Part shown: piece by piece, positions 35,016-46,852 of the stretch
Position numbering within the stretch: the stretch's first letter is position 1
How the letters are laid out: the number at the start of each line of letters is the position of its first letter
Program-made: the position numbers and the translations under genes
The notes under the pieces: generated by a model
Databases searched by the model: none
The model's input: only the letters and a program-made list of their open reading frames with translations
Told to the model about the DNA's origin: nothing
Assembly (NCBI RefSeq): GCF_035222375.1
Contig: NC_085890.1
Coordinates: forward strand, 992,001 to 1,056,000
DNA length: 64,000 nucleotides
Reading direction: 5' to 3'
Source: Podospora pseudocomata
Taxonomy: Eukaryota > Ascomycota > Sordariomycetes > Sordariales > Podosporaceae

Positions 35016-37677
35016 CGTCGAGTATACATAGAGCGAGTCCTTCGACATGATGGAATTTCCACGGCGTCTTTCCATTGCTGAAAGTTTGACTTCTCCCCCT
35101 TGAGCTGTGGGAGAGCACTGAGATCGAATCTCTTGTTGATCGTAAATTCATTGTTGATATCGAGGCTTGGTATAAGCTGGTGGGCGTGGTTCCCGATGGT
35201 GGGGAAGAAGCCTCGCCGAAAGCAGGAAAAGAAGAATGAGAAAACGAGACAGGCACACGGGACCACCACAAAGTGTGTCTGTGAACCCGTGAATGGCGCT
35301 GCTCAGGCAAAAGAATGGAAGCATACCTCGGGAAGACGACGTCTTCCGTCCTCGGCATCCCCCATACACAACATGAAATAAACCCTCTCTTTTGATTTTT
35401 GTCCATCCCGACTCCCCCTCACTTCTAACGACGCCAAACTCCCATCTGAGACCCCTCCCCGCAACAGACCGCGCACAAAACAATAATTCGCACAATCCCA
35501 CGTCACATGTCACATACCCGATCCCGTCCTCAGCCAACAAAAGCCGCAACACAACACGTCGCCCGCCGTTTACTTTTCCAATCCACCACATCATCATCGC
35601 CTAGATCAGAAAAACAGAACGCGCACTTCTGAAGGTCCCGCACAGCATCTCTGCCTGTTTTGGAAGCCTGAAAGTGCCGGGGAGAAAGGTAGGTAAGGTA
35701 AGGTGGGGGGGTTATGCCTTTTCCATGGTTCGGGCTCCCTCTGCCGCCGCCTTCGTCCGCAAAGGCCAGGTCGTGGATTCAGCCGGCGTGGTGCTGTCAT
35801 CGCAGGGTGTTCCTGATGAGAGACTCTCTCGTGGCCTATCACCTGGGTGCCGGGGGGTGGTGTGTCTGAGGCTCAGGGGTCTTTGACTGTGTGTGTGAGG
35901 GGTAGGGTTGGGTGAAGGTGGAGAAAAGGTCGGTAGGTAGGTAAGTAGGCTGGTGTCCCTTTTTAGTGGAAGCTAAGGTTGTGAGGGGCCAGCAGGGGGC
36001 GAGGTGGTGGTTCGCTGGTATGAGGTGAAAGAGAAAAGGGGAGAAAGAAAATGGGCTGGCTATGTGCCGAGCTTTTGAAGGTGTTGAGTGTATATAGAAA
36101 AGGTCAAAGAACCTACATCTAAAAATGTGCAAGTCTTGTTTGTGTCCCCATGTTTAAAACAATCCTCGGATCACAAACCGTCGCTTTGTGGTCGCAAGAA
36201 CGGAAACCCCAGAAACAGCCCCATGCTCGCCTTCTGCCTCGACGGCTCAAAGTCTTTCCATGTGACCAGGGAGCCAGTCTTCGGCAAAGGCATCCAGTCC
36301 AGAGACAAACTGAAGAAGTCTCCCCAGCAGACCCTCCTCTCCGAATGCAAGTGACAGTAGCGCTCTCCATCTGTGCAACTTTGGCAGCTTCTATGATCCT
36401 GACCGTTCCCGCACCCCCACAAGGCGTGATTGAGAATGCCAATCCCGAACTCTTCGGCTTCGGCCGTGCAGATGATCTTGTCACAGCAGGATCACCCTCG
36501 GGAGGATGGTCTAGTTTGTGGGTGGACTGGGACGGCAAAGGCCGTCATGGGTAGTGACTGGTTGATAGGTCGTCACGGAGGAACAGGTAGGTAGGTAGGT
36601 TGTTGAAGGTGAGGTAAGGTAGGTAAAGGTTGACGGCAATTGTGATACCGGTGTGGCTTGGAAGCCTGGACCGCGTGGGTCATGTTGAAGTTGTTGAATA
36701 GACATATAGAGAGAAGGAGGAGAAGGAAAGATAGGAAAGACTCAAGGTGGAAACTGCCGAGAGAAGAGGAACGTCGAGAATTGAGATGTTGAATGATAGA
36801 TTGATGTTGTAGGGTGATGATGAAGAGCGGTCTAAAGAGAAGAAGATGCTGAAGAGAAAGATGTTCAAAGAGAAGTCGCTGAGGTGAGAATGCTGGTGCA
36901 AAAAAAAAAGGAATAAAAAAAAAATATAAAAAAAGAGGCTGAAGTGAATACCAAAGACAAGATGCTGGAGAGGGAAAGATAATGAAGAAAAGGACGACGG
37001 GAGACTGATGGTAATAAGGTGGTGTCTCTCCTCTCCGATACCCGGTAAAGACTTTTCAATCCGTTCGATCTCTCGGTGCGACTTCAAACAGAGTCTCCCG
37101 GAAGGTAGTGGAGCCTAGGCAGACAATTACCTATGCAGAGAAACCTTAGAAGCTTGGAGGCATCACAAGCACCCGATGCCTCGTGTAACACCATGGAGGT
37201 CTCCTGCAGAGAAGGGAAATCCATAGAACCTCCATAGGCATCACACAAAGCCCCAGAGATTAAATCAACGCAGTTTTATTTGTCTCGTATGGACAATATC
37301 AGCTCGAGAAAAGAAACTCGGCTCAACCGGCAGAAATCCTTGCCAACCCAACCCAGCGCCAGCAAACCCAACGCCTTTGGCAGTGATGTCCCGGAATCCT
37401 CCGCTTGAACCTTTTCCCAACGCCTTATTGTGATTGTCGAGGTGTGACTCAGAAAGAAGAGAACTCTGTCATCAAACCATGATGCTCGTGCCAAATCGTT
37501 CTGTCCCCATCGTCAGCATGATCTCTCGAGAGTCAACACCGACGAACTTACCTCAACTCCCAATCAACCCCAAATCACCATGATCATGAACCTCAATGCA
37601 AATATCATCGCCGGAAAGGAAGTGAAACCCTCTCAACCCCATGTAACCCATGTCCCTTCCCCCCATCTCACCATCCC

Positions 37678-38714
37678 TCAGTTCCCCCAACCCTCATAAC
37701 CCTGCCCCCCAAACTGCTCCTGATAAATCCGCTGCAAGTCCACATCCCCGCCAGCAACAGACGCCGCGGAACCAGAACCAGAGACATCATAACCACCAAC
37801 ACCGCCCTGAGAAGAAGGCGTCTCCAAAACATGATGAGAAAAAAACCCCATATCCCGAGGCAGAGAGGCAACAGGCGTCAAAGAAGGATCAGATCCCCCC
37901 CTCACACCCATCAAATTCCCCCTCCTCCCGCTGCTCATCATCACTGGAGGAGATCTTGACTGTGAAAGCAAAAAACCCTGGTTAGCAAAATTCCAGCCGT
38001 TTCCATCACCCTCACCACCACCCTCACCGCCACCACCACCACCACCACCACCACCGTTCTTCACCCCCTGCTGCCCCCCATTCATACCAGTAAAACTCTC
38101 CCCCATATACACCACCTCATCCTCATCCTCTACCTCCACCTCACCACCATCCTCCTGTTTCTTCCCGTCAAGGAGATGGCGAGAGAACTCGGGAATATCA
38201 CTCATCTTCACCCCACCACCATTGTTCTTATCGTCAAGATCATCCTCACCCTTTTTACCGCCCTTCTTCACGGCAGCAGCAGTCTTCTTCTTGGCCATCA
38301 TCGGCATCTCCTCCGACTCGTCCGTCTCGGGCTTGACAGGAACGGGGTCGTCCTTGCGCTTGCGCTTGGTGGGGGTTTTGGCCGCGCTGGCTTCGCCATT
38401 CTTGGGGACGTTGGTGGGGGTGAGGTCGTGCGCTTTGAGGAGGCGCTCGTAGCGTTTGGCGCTGGAGAGGAGAGGGTTAGTGATGGTGTTGGGTGGGGAG
38501 GGGAAAGAAGAACTCACGCGGCAGCCTTGGAGACGATACCGAGCTCCTGGGAGACGGCGTCGAAGTTGACCTGTGGTGGTGGTGGTGGTGGTGGTGGTTA
38601 GTGATGGGTGGTGAAGAAAAAAAGGGAGGGAGAGGGACTTACTCTACCGGCTGAGGCGTGCTTGACGCACGACAACAGGAACCTGAGGTGCTGCTCGGCG
38701 TCGAGGGCAGGCAT
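37678..38714 (-). CDS. small Myb-like DNA-binding-domain protein, 3 exons, 302 aa
   Basis: Exons 38714-38643, 38570-38518, 38461-37678. Both introns have CTAAC branch sites; the first intron contains a (CCA)n tract as pyrimidine-rich sequence. The Myb-like domain is residues ~1-55: LRFLLSCVKHASAGR / VNFDAVSQELGIVSKAA / AKRYERLLKAHDL, matching the small fungal Myb-like family with a three-helix domain at the extreme N-terminus. After it come basic segments (KTPTKRKRKDD, AAAVKKGGKK), an acidic patch (EVEVEDEDEV) and a Gly run. Likely a nuclear DNA-binding regulator; targets unknown. It is the leftmost of ten Myb/SANT-like domains found between 37.7 and 57.4 kb. Confidence 0.85.
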
Positions 38715-40121
38715 TTTTGGCTGTTTTGAGGGTGGGGTTCGTTTCTGTGGGAGGGTTAGTGGAGGTGCCTACTACGAGTCGAAGAAATCCAACGACAAAT
38801 CGAATTCGAGATTCCGCTTGGAAGTCGTGGGATCATCGCAATGGCTGTGTGAAGTACCTTGCGAGGTAATGTAGTAGGTGGTGGAATGATCTCGAACAAA
38901 GATGTTGTTCTGGGTGAGGTCGAGGACAGGAAGTGTGTGGGGGAGGGAGAAGACAAGGGTAGGACGGACAAGCTTTGTCGGAGTCGCGTCTTGTGGGCAG
39001 GCGAGGAGGATGACGCGGCTGCCTCAGGCATGTAGGACTCGACGGAAGCGAAGAAGGGAACCACTTTGACTCGACTCTCGCAGACAATATGCGAGGGAGT
39101 TCAAGGGCAAGAAGAGAGGGGAGTTGCGAGGGAGGGAGATAAGTGGAGGGGATGGTTATAGCAGAAGGATTCGACTTACCAAACGTGGTTCCTAGTGGAG
39201 AGTGGTGATGTCGAGGTTGCAAGATCTCTGCAGTCGTTGCAGAGTTGAAGTCGAGATGTCGTCTGAAGGCAATGGGGGAAAGCGCTCGAGGTAGGTTGGA
39301 GCAAGTGAATTGGCCTGTCAAACACCTGTCTGACTGCTATGTGTGTGGCAGTTGGGGATCTTGAAGGAGGGTGGTGATGATGGGACGGAAGAGGAGAGCA
39401 GGCTTCTGCAAAGGACCGAAGGATAGCAGAAAGAATGTACTGGTGCGCCCTAAGCGGTCCTACTGTCGTCAAACAAGACGCTTCGATTTACTCTTCGTGG
39501 TGATACTTGGTTGACGGCGGGATGTAAGCACAAAGGAGTAGCAAGCTTCGTTGCCTAAAGTCCTATTGAAAGATGGGAAATTGGCCAGCGCCGAGCAATG
39601 AGTGACTGAGGAAGGTGAAAGTGGGACAGATGATGCGAGTCCTTCTGAAAGAATCAAGTTGTCTGAGGATTAATTCTATCAGATCAAGTCTGGTAGTGGT
39701 TGACAGATGAAGTCTGTCCCAGTCTGGCTATGGAGAGAGACTTCAAGATGATATACACGACAAGACACGTCGGCCTGTTCAACGTCTTTGCCCTGCTCCG
39801 GCAAGTACCGCAAAGCAATAGACATACGCACCAAAGACATGAAAGTTTAGTTGCATATGCCTGTCTTTGATGTATTTAACCCAGAAGCACCTGTCAAAGG
39901 AATCATTTGACGCTGGTACGCAGTCCAACTTCAAACACATCCAGGCACCCAACATTTCAAGCAGAACTAATTCAACGTGGAAAGTAAGGACGGTTTATAT
40001 ATAATCTAGCTCTTCTCATCTATTTTGATCAGCGTTCTTTTTGCAATGCTTATTCACCCTGGTTTGCTATCCAGGAAAGGGGGCTTCAAGACAAGGGGCC
40101 GTGCGTTGGCACAGCAACTGC
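38715..40121. other. intergenic, upstream region of 37678-38714 gene
   Basis: 1.4 kb; no supportable gene on either strand. Confidence 0.5.
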
Positions 40122-40847
40122 ATGTCTTGGCACCTCCTTTTGATCCAGCGCCTGCCAGGTGACATACTTGGAAGCCATGAAGCCACATTACCTACTTACC
40201 TAAATAATATGATACCATTGAAGCAAACCCTGAGGACAAACACAAGCATCAAGCAGGCTGAGCAGTCTAAGGGAACAGACGACCGCCAGTCTAGCCATGA
40301 CTCTGATGATGCGCCCCAGCCCTTGCAAGCCACCCTTGACCATGGCAAGAATAGGACCAGACCCGATGGACCTGGCAGGGTCGACAACGTAGATGGAGCT
40401 GATGAGCCCATACCCATTGACGGCGATGACGGCTGCGAGAACATCGATGATCTAACCGACCTAGAGGTAGAGAAGGAGCGCGATGAAGAGCAAAAGAGGA
40501 AAGCGGAGGAGGAGGATAAGAAGAAGGAGGATAAGAAGAAGGAGGAGAAGAAGAAGGATGGAGACTGGATCAAAATCTTCACCGTTTCGATTCCCGCGAT
40601 CACTCTCGGGTACCAACTGCAACTTCGTAATCATTGCGACTGGACTTGTGAGGTGGTCTTCCTCGATCGATGGCATGACTTGGAAGACTTCCGTTACTGG
40701 GTTCGCTATCTGTGGGACAGCGATTCGTTCCTCTTCGGCCAAATCAAAGAAGTTCCTCTATTCTTTCCATGGCGGCAAGAAAGTTGCCGCGTCAGCAAGG
40801 AAAGCGGCCAATTTCAAGAAATGGATAGAGAATGTAGAGAGCAATGA
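40122..40847 (+). CDS. hypothetical protein with Glu/Lys-rich charged stretch, possibly broken or mis-spliced
   Basis: An open frame of 241 codons from ATG 40122; a later ATG at 40209 (MIPLKQTLRTN) is an equal choice. It has an acidic middle (IPIDGDDGCENIDDLTDLEV), a long Lys/Glu run, then a mixed segment that reads like real protein (DWIKIFTVSIPAITLGYQLQ, FLDRWHDLEDFRYWVRYLW). The next frame looks coding from ~40745 on (HGGKKVAASARKAANFKKW) and again at 40900-41097 (LEDLLECEGLDDYRIKRY, then acidic). I see no canonical intron linking them. It could be a lineage-specific gene with an unusual intron, or one with a frameshift. No family recognised. Confidence 0.35.
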   Translation: MSWHLLLIQRLPGDILGSHEATLPTYLNNMIPLKQTLRTNTSIKQAEQSKGTDDRQSSHDSDDAPQPLQATLDHGKNRTRPDGPGRVDNVDGADEPIPIDGDDGCENIDDLTDLEVEKERDEEQKRKAEEEDKKKEDKKKEEKKKDGDWIKIFTVSIPAITLGYQLQLRNHCDWTCEVVFLDRWHDLEDFRYWVRYLWDSDSFLFGQIKEVPLFFPWRQESCRVSKESGQFQEMDRECREQ

Positions 40848-41097
40848 GATGCTGGTTGTGGGTGGGGAGACATGAAGATGTTTGTGCGTCAGGGTTTTGA
40901 TGTTGGAGGACTTACTCGAATGTGAAGGGTTGGACGATTATCGTATTAAGCGTTATGATGACGAGGACGATGATAATGATAACGATGAGCCCGAGGGAGG
41001 ATATAAGGCGACGGCGCGGAAGGAGGCTGGAGAGGTGCCAGCAAGGCAAGGACCAGGAGGCGACAGTTCTGGTGTGGTGTGTTCCGCGGAAATTTAG

Positions 41098-44000
41098 GCG
41101 AAGCCGCAGGTAAAGCCGCTGTGTCAGTTTCAGCAATGGGGCTCTTTGGGAGGAGGATGCTGAGGGTGTTTATAAACAGCGGATGAGCGAGAGGGAGGAA
41201 CTTCTTGGGATGAGCTCAACGGCGTGCTGTCGGCCGTGGCTTTTCTGACTATGGTGCTACCGTCACCTAACTTTTGGCCATGGTACTTACCCTTTTGGCG
41301 TGATCTGGCAGGAGCCACAGTCTCCTCTACCAATTGACCAGATTTGTACAATTCAGGCTAGATCTAAATTGGGTTTTTAGTTATGGCTCTAAATGTATAA
41401 GCCGTGTACCATTCGTCTTTTAACACAGCTGTGTGACCAAATAACCTAGAATCCCCAGCCGTCAGCAGGCCTTGCCTGTCAGTCTCGAATAGACCTCAGT
41501 TCATCTTGAGAATACGATGGGACCTGTACACTCCAGGCTTGCCCGACGTCTAGATCCAACGTTTACACAAATTCGCTTTCTTTATTGACTTCCTCTTCTA
41601 ATACCAACCTGCTAGCATCAGCCGTGTCACCAATTATCCAATTCTGTGCGACGTGAACCCAAGTGCAGGCGACTAGACCTCTTATAATCACTCTCCAAGG
41701 TAGCCCAACAAGAAAGATGTGAGAGAAGCACCGTCTCGTCACGGACCGGCTCTCGTGAGAAAGCGCCTGTAGCCTCTCCGACTCTCCCCGTTACTTATTC
41801 TCCCCGTTACTAATCCGTTCACGTGCCGGGCGGCCAGAGGATATCGATGCTCCCCAAACACCAGCAGATGGAACAACATCTCGGACGGCTCTCTCTCCCG
41901 TTCCGTAGACCCGTCAGCCGAGAACCATCAACCAACCGGCAAATGCGATATTCGAGGCCGTTTTTCCACAAGATAATGAATTCCACATTGCACTAGAGCC
42001 TGCAGAGAAGCTGCTGTTGGACGTAATTATGAAGGGGTTAGTTATTGCTGATCTTGGGCTGAGGTGTTGTGAAGAAAGTATGTGTGAGATGTGGAAGTTG
42101 GAGGTTGTTGGTGTGTACCGTCTGCAGAAGCTGACTTATTATGACGTGAGACTGGGACTAAGGGCTCTTTGTCGCTGTCGTGGACGGTGTTGTCGGGTGT
42201 TTTGACAGCGTTCCCATTCAGTGGGATTCCAGGGACATGGACATCTGAAAGACTCTCTTTGACATCCATTGACAGCCCTTGACCTCTGCTGACAGTCCTT
42301 GACCCCTTTTGACCGCCCCCAAACTCTTCCAGACTCCCAAGACTTATCCCCTGACGTCTTAAGACTCAGTAACTCCCGCCTTAGACAGCATACCGGACAA
42401 TCAACACTTCACCACAGGACACCAGTCCACTCCAACAAGTCCAATAGACAACAGTCTCTGTACTGGGACACCTTCCTCATAAAGACTCAGGCAAGACATG
42501 CCCTTCATTCTCCTCAACCAGTACTTCCCCATCTAGGTACCCTTCAAGAGCCATCCCCTCTCTCGTTTACTACTTGCTGCTACCACTACCACCACTGCCA
42601 CCAATGCCACCCTCACCTTCACCGTCACCGTCACCACTACGAGTTCCGCCGACGACAAACGATAACAACAGCAACAGTAGCAACGACAGCAGCATCCCAT
42701 CACTTCCCCAATTCCCAACAAAGCCTGGCCAGCATTGACCTCCACTCCGTCTGGTAGAAGGCACACCAACCCCCCTCCCCCCCTTTTCCTTGAAACGAGC
42801 AACCAATCATGAACACATAACCGCGCCGATGTCCCCATCTCGGTTTCGCCTGCCAACTGTTTCCCTGGGCCCAGGTGTGGCTCTGGCATTGAATATGTTG
42901 AGAGGTTCGTGGGCGAGCGGGCGAACGACAGAGGATTAGGAGGAGGAGGAGGAGGTCGGAATGATAACCTGAGCGGATGAACGTGAGTAGGTTCCCGGGA
43001 TGATGGGATGGAAGGGTTGTGGGGCGGGGAGGGGAAGGGAGCTTGCTGGGTTTTGGGAGGGTTGGTTTGATATGGAGTGGTTGTGTAAACATAAGGTAAG
43101 GTAGAAAGGGTGAGGGGGTGGTAATGTTGAGTCTGGGTTTGAGATGTCTTGGCGGGGACGGGAACGAGATTCGGAACGGAAGGGGTTGTGTTCTTGACCT
43201 TCTCGGCGGCGGTGATGGTATAAAAGGGTGATCTGGAGGTTGTTGGTATATGCGTTGGGAATGTTAGCGATGAAGAGGGATCGGGGGGGTGGTTGTGGGT
43301 ATGGTATACTGTATCCTGGGACCGGAATCGGTGCAGGCTGTCGGGAGGATACCTCGGCATGGATGTCTACATCTCACCCACGATCAAGATGTCAGTCATG
43401 CCTTTATCCACCAACCGTCAAAGAGTTTCAACACCCAAACCCGCCCCGTACACCTCCCCTCGACATCAACCCATCCCCCCCAAACCCACCACCAACCCCC
43501 CCCCAACCCTTCCCATCCCCTCCCCAAGCAACCAGCGACCAACCCCAACCTCACCCCCAACTCCACCAATGATGAGCGCACAGCAACCAGCGACAACACC
43601 ACAGAGCCAACAAAGACGTAACCCCAGCTCGGACGGGAAACAAACCACCAATCATTCTCTGTCGCCGGCCGCTGTGAACAGGGGTTCGGAGTTCCCGTCA
43701 AACTTGAAGTTAGCCTGGAGGGTAACCAGAAGATGGTTCAACACAATCTATACCAACTTAGCTGTGGTTAAAAATACCCCAAAAGTAAATAACAACAGAA
43801 AAGAAGGAAGAAGAAAAGGAAGAAAAGCCCGAAAATCCCAAGCGTGTAACTGGCAAAACCAAAGATGTTGACCATCGTAGAAGACCTTTTGTGTACCAAA
43901 GATTGGCTGGAGATACCTCGAGGGCAAGTTCGACCCAAGCTTAGCCACCAGGTAGAGCCCCGGCGAGCAAGCAACCCTAACTCCAAAGTTGATGCCGCTC

Positions 44001-45116
44001 AGTGTCGGCAACTGCTGGCCCAGTGTCGGCCACTGCTCCCTCAGTTCCCCAAGCAGCCGCGAATTAAGACCGAACCACATCTGAGATCTACCCCTTCGCA
44101 GTGCAAAAACACCAGGATTTGTTTCTATTCGTGTACGGATATAGATAACAACAAAGATCTAATAAACAGCAAAGGTGTAGGTGTGAGCAGCGAATGCGCA
44201 AGATTTAACGCCGGGAGACCAGCCCGAGTTGGGGTCGACACCACCGAGCCAGCTCTAACTCACCCGGCTCAACCGGAGAAGTGTCGATTGGAGATGAGGG
44301 TGTGTGAAAGATGGTTAATATGTTTTGGAAAAGACTTCAACACCTACATATGTACTACACCCATCAAAAACACTTAACATGACGTATCACCCCATCTCTC
44401 AACACCCTTGCCCTGCACCCTTACACAACACACATACACACACCTCCAACCGCGATATTAGCTGACACATAAAGAAAGGTCAACCCATACCGTGTCACAA
44501 CTATACCTCGAAGCATAATCATCACACCTTCAAAGATATTCAAAACACCCATTAGTTCCCCTTCAAAGCACAGTTCACAACATACCATACCTCAACTTGC
44601 TTCTGCTCTGCCAATTATCCTGTAGACACACTCACACATCATATCACATCACATCACATCATCACAAACATCAAGTCAACGTCCCCTTGGTATTGTGCGA
44701 TATAACCACCCCCAACAAACTCAACGGAAAACAAATCCCGTAAACTCCCCCACCCAACCATCCATCCTTTTTCCCTCCCATAATATCCCTTGACCCCAAG
44801 TCGGCGAGTGAAAAAACCCAGCAAGAGAGAGAGAGAGAGAGAGAGAAAAAGAAAAAAAAGAAGAAAAAAAGGCAGAAAAGAAAACCCATAACGCCTCCCC
44901 CCATGCAGATAGACCTCCATGAAAGAAAACCCCACCGAGTCCCCCTTACGCCTTTATCCCCCCCCTTCCCCATCCCCCACCTAATGCCCAAACGCCAGTT
45001 TAACAAGTCGAAGGAAAAGAAGAAAAAGAAAAAGAAAAGCTGGCGAGGTAAAAGGGAAAAACACTTGATCGCAAATAGATGACGTTGTCACGTGTGTCGC
45101 GTCAAAACGACACAAC
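41098..45116. other. intergenic 4 kb, no confident gene
   Basis: Low-complexity and A/C-rich sequence. A proline-rich open frame on the minus strand (42533-43360) has composition of simple C-rich DNA read in one frame and is not accepted. A short (GA)n tract lies at 44826-44846. Nothing else is supported. Confidence 0.45.
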
Positions 45117-45258
45117 TTAGCCAGCGTAGCCAATGCCCACGTGGCGCCTAAACTCACGAAACAAAAAGTGGTTAGACATGCTCTAGACAAACAGTTCAAA
45201 CAGGAAAAAAAAAAAAAAAAACCAGTCAAACTGGGTGTGGATACAGACACGTGATGAC

Positions 45259-45851
45259 TTACGAGGCATCAGCCGAGTACACCGTCGTGGCAGCGCGGGG
45301 CTGACCATACGAATCATGGTCATCCTCCGAGTCCTCCTTCTTGACAATCGTGTCAGACTTGGGGGCCTCCTTCTTCACACCGCGACGCTTCTTGGCGGCG
45401 GGGGTGGGATCGGCCTCCTCATTGTCGGTTCCGTTGTCACCAGCAGCGGCGGCCTGACCCTTGCGCTTGTTGGAACCGGGAGTCTTTTTGGCCGCGGCCT
45501 TGCCACCACGGGCCTTGGCGGGGGTCTCAGGGGCATTGGCGCTGGATCCCTCGGCGGGACCGTCGTTGGCGGCGGGACCGTCGTTGGCGGCGGTGTCCTT
45601 GCGCCGGAGCTTCTGGAGGTGCTGACTGTGAGAGAACGAGATGTCAGTGTAGGGTTCTCAAAAGGGATCAAGTGAAGCATGTCAGCAAAGTACGTGATGG
45701 CCTTGACGGTGCAAGTATAGCCGAGTTCGTGCATTTGTTCCATCACGGCTCTGAGCTGGTCCTGGGAGGGGCTCAACTCCTGGACGAGACAGAGGAGGAG
45801 GTCGTGGTTGGCCTGGAGGTCCCACTTCATGCGAGACTTGTCGATGGCCAT
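45259..45851 (-). CDS. Myb/SANT-like protein: variable head V6 plus the shared tail exon, 174 aa (alternative 183 aa)
   Basis: Exons 45851-45694 and 45625-45259. Head (residues 1-52): KWDLQANHDLLLCLVQELS...ELGYTCTVKAI, a three-helix Myb/SANT-like domain. Donor GTACTT in phase 2; acceptor CTCACAG at 45626. The tail begins TQHLQKLRRKD, completing helix 3, then is basic and Ala/Pro/Lys-rich (KARGGKAAAKKTPGS, AAKKRRGVKK) with an acidic end. Its TAA stop overlaps a perfect GTAAGT donor at 45262; splicing to 45147 (branch CTAAC, TTTAG) would replace the last codons and end at 45117 (SRHVGIGYAG). This tail exon is the only one available to five further upstream heads. Probably a nuclear DNA-binding or chromatin protein; role unknown. 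Confidence 0.75.
45263..45625 (-). other. putative constant 3' exon shared by six Myb/SANT first exons
   Basis: Exon with a phase-2 acceptor that begins (N)T CAG CAC and encodes QHLQKLRRKDTAANDG followed by a basic, disordered tail. Between 48032 and 45625 no other segment encodes a QH(L/F)Q-LRR start behind an AG. All six upstream Myb/SANT first exons end in phase 2 and would join it in frame (IR-QHLQ, LR-QHLQ, LA-QHLQ, AL-QHLQ, IT-QHLQ). Confidence 0.65.
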
Positions 45852-46140
45852 GTCTACGACTTTTCTTGGTGAATGGCTTGAGGTGATGGTGATGTAGGTG
45901 TGGATGTGGGATGAGGGTTGAGTGAAGAGTGAAAGAGAAGAGAGGGGAGGAAAACTGGGGCAGAGTCGAAGAGGAGGAGGGGAAGGGACGGGAAGGAAAT
46001 GAGGAAGAGTTGAAGAGAAGCGGAGCGGAGGGGTGAAGGTGTGCCAGGCAGCGATATTGTGTCGCTTACCGCCGAACGTCAACTCGATGAGAATCGGCGG
46101 AAGGAACAAAAGCAACAGCAAAAGGGAAAGAACAGCGTAC

Positions 46141-46313
46141 AGTGCAGCGCCTTGGGTGTAGTTGTAGCCGCGGAGATTGGTGTAGGCAATGATGGCGTCC
46201 CAGCACTCGGTTTTGATCTCGCCACGCACAATCACTGCTTGAAGCAGGGTCAGGTGTGCGTCGTGATCCCAGACCGTGGTCGGCTTTCCAGAAAGAGCAC
46301 GTCCAGGTGGCAT
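46141..46313 (-). CDS. Myb/SANT-like first exon V5 (57 codons + 2 nt)
   Basis: Starts at ATG 46313 (context aacaacATGCC). Encodes TTVWDHDAHLTLLQAVI... ECWDAIIAYTNLRGYNYTQG, with the tryptophan-led helix 1, helix 2 and start of helix 3 of the same domain as its neighbours. It ends CT|GTACGC in phase 2, so joining the 45625 exon restores ALQHLQKLRR. No second exon of its own is present before V6. The frame happens to stay open through the intervening CT-rich 290 bp into V6, so a two-domain product by read-through is an alternative. Confidence 0.65.
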
Positions 46314-46581
46314 GTTGTTGGGTGATGTTGGTGAAGAAGTGGGTGTCTGGTGGTGGTGTAAAGTCGCTGAGGACAGGGTGTGCGTGGTGGTGGTTGTGAA
46401 AGAGTATGAGAGAAAGCTGTGGAGGCTTTTCGAGGGGAGAAAGAACAGATAGCTGGGAAGTTGCCGGCAACGCCGAGAACCACGTCTTCGCTTGATGACC
46501 TGGTCATCCGAGTCCTGCTCTTTCCTGCCTGTGGTCCGACGACTAATCAGACTACAGAAGGTAGGGGGAATGAGGGCTTAC

Positions 46582-46733
46582 GCTAGAGCTGAGCCCGAGA
46601 AATGATGGCCTTTGGTCCGGCAAGCCAGTGCAATCTCGATCATATCCTGCTTTGACGGGTTCATCCACTCGTACATCGCCTGAAGCGCAGCCAGGTTCTG
46701 CTCCGCGCCCCAAATTGTAACTTTTCGGGCCAT
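46582..46733 (-). CDS. Myb/SANT-like first exon V4 (50 codons + 2 nt)
   Basis: ATG at 46733 (gacaacATGGC). Encodes VTIWGAEQNLAALQAMYEWM ... ALACRTKGHHFSGSAL. Ends GC|GTAAGC, phase 2; splicing to 45625 gives LAQHLQ. If unspliced, the donor itself supplies an in-frame TAA right after the exon, giving a 51-residue protein that is little more than the domain. Four 18-bp tandem repeats lie just upstream (46781-46852). Confidence 0.65.
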
Positions 46734-46780
46734 GTTGTCCGTGGCCAAACGGGTTGTTGTGATGATTTCAATCGTTGCCG

Positions 46781-46852
46781 GACGAAATATCGTTTGCGGA
46801 CGAAATATCGTTTGCGGACGAAAGAGGGTTGATGGACGAAAGAGGGTTGACG
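46781..46852. repeat. four tandem 18-bp repeats in the leader/promoter of exon V4
   Basis: Two copies of GACGAAATATCGTTTGCG (46781-46798, 46799-46816) followed by two copies of GACGAAAGAGGGTTGAYG (46817-46834, 46835-46852) and a partial fifth start GACGAAGG. The first type holds the palindrome CGAAATATCG-like core. Position 50-120 bp upstream of the ATG suggests promoter or 5' UTR. Confidence 0.85.

Larger units (their letters stand above)
33637..37677. other. intergenic 4 kb, no confident gene
   Basis: Long stretch between HSP60 (divergent side) and the Myb-like gene. Rich in short repeats: GTT triplets at 34958-35015 and scattered GGTAGGTAGGT tracts (about 34800-34880, 35680-35710, 35925-35950, 36585-36625). 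A 69-codon frame at 36345-36554 (+) starts with a mildly hydrophobic segment but has no other support. No gene is called. Confidence 0.45.

Noticed and set aside
34565-35406. Minus-strand frames with poly-Asn or poly-Thr
   Set aside because: They exist only because the GTT repeat has no stops in that direction; flanks show no coding features.
42533-43360. 275-codon proline-rich minus-strand frame
   Set aside because: Composition is that of C-rich simple DNA; no domain, no conserved block and a repetitive Val/Cys end.
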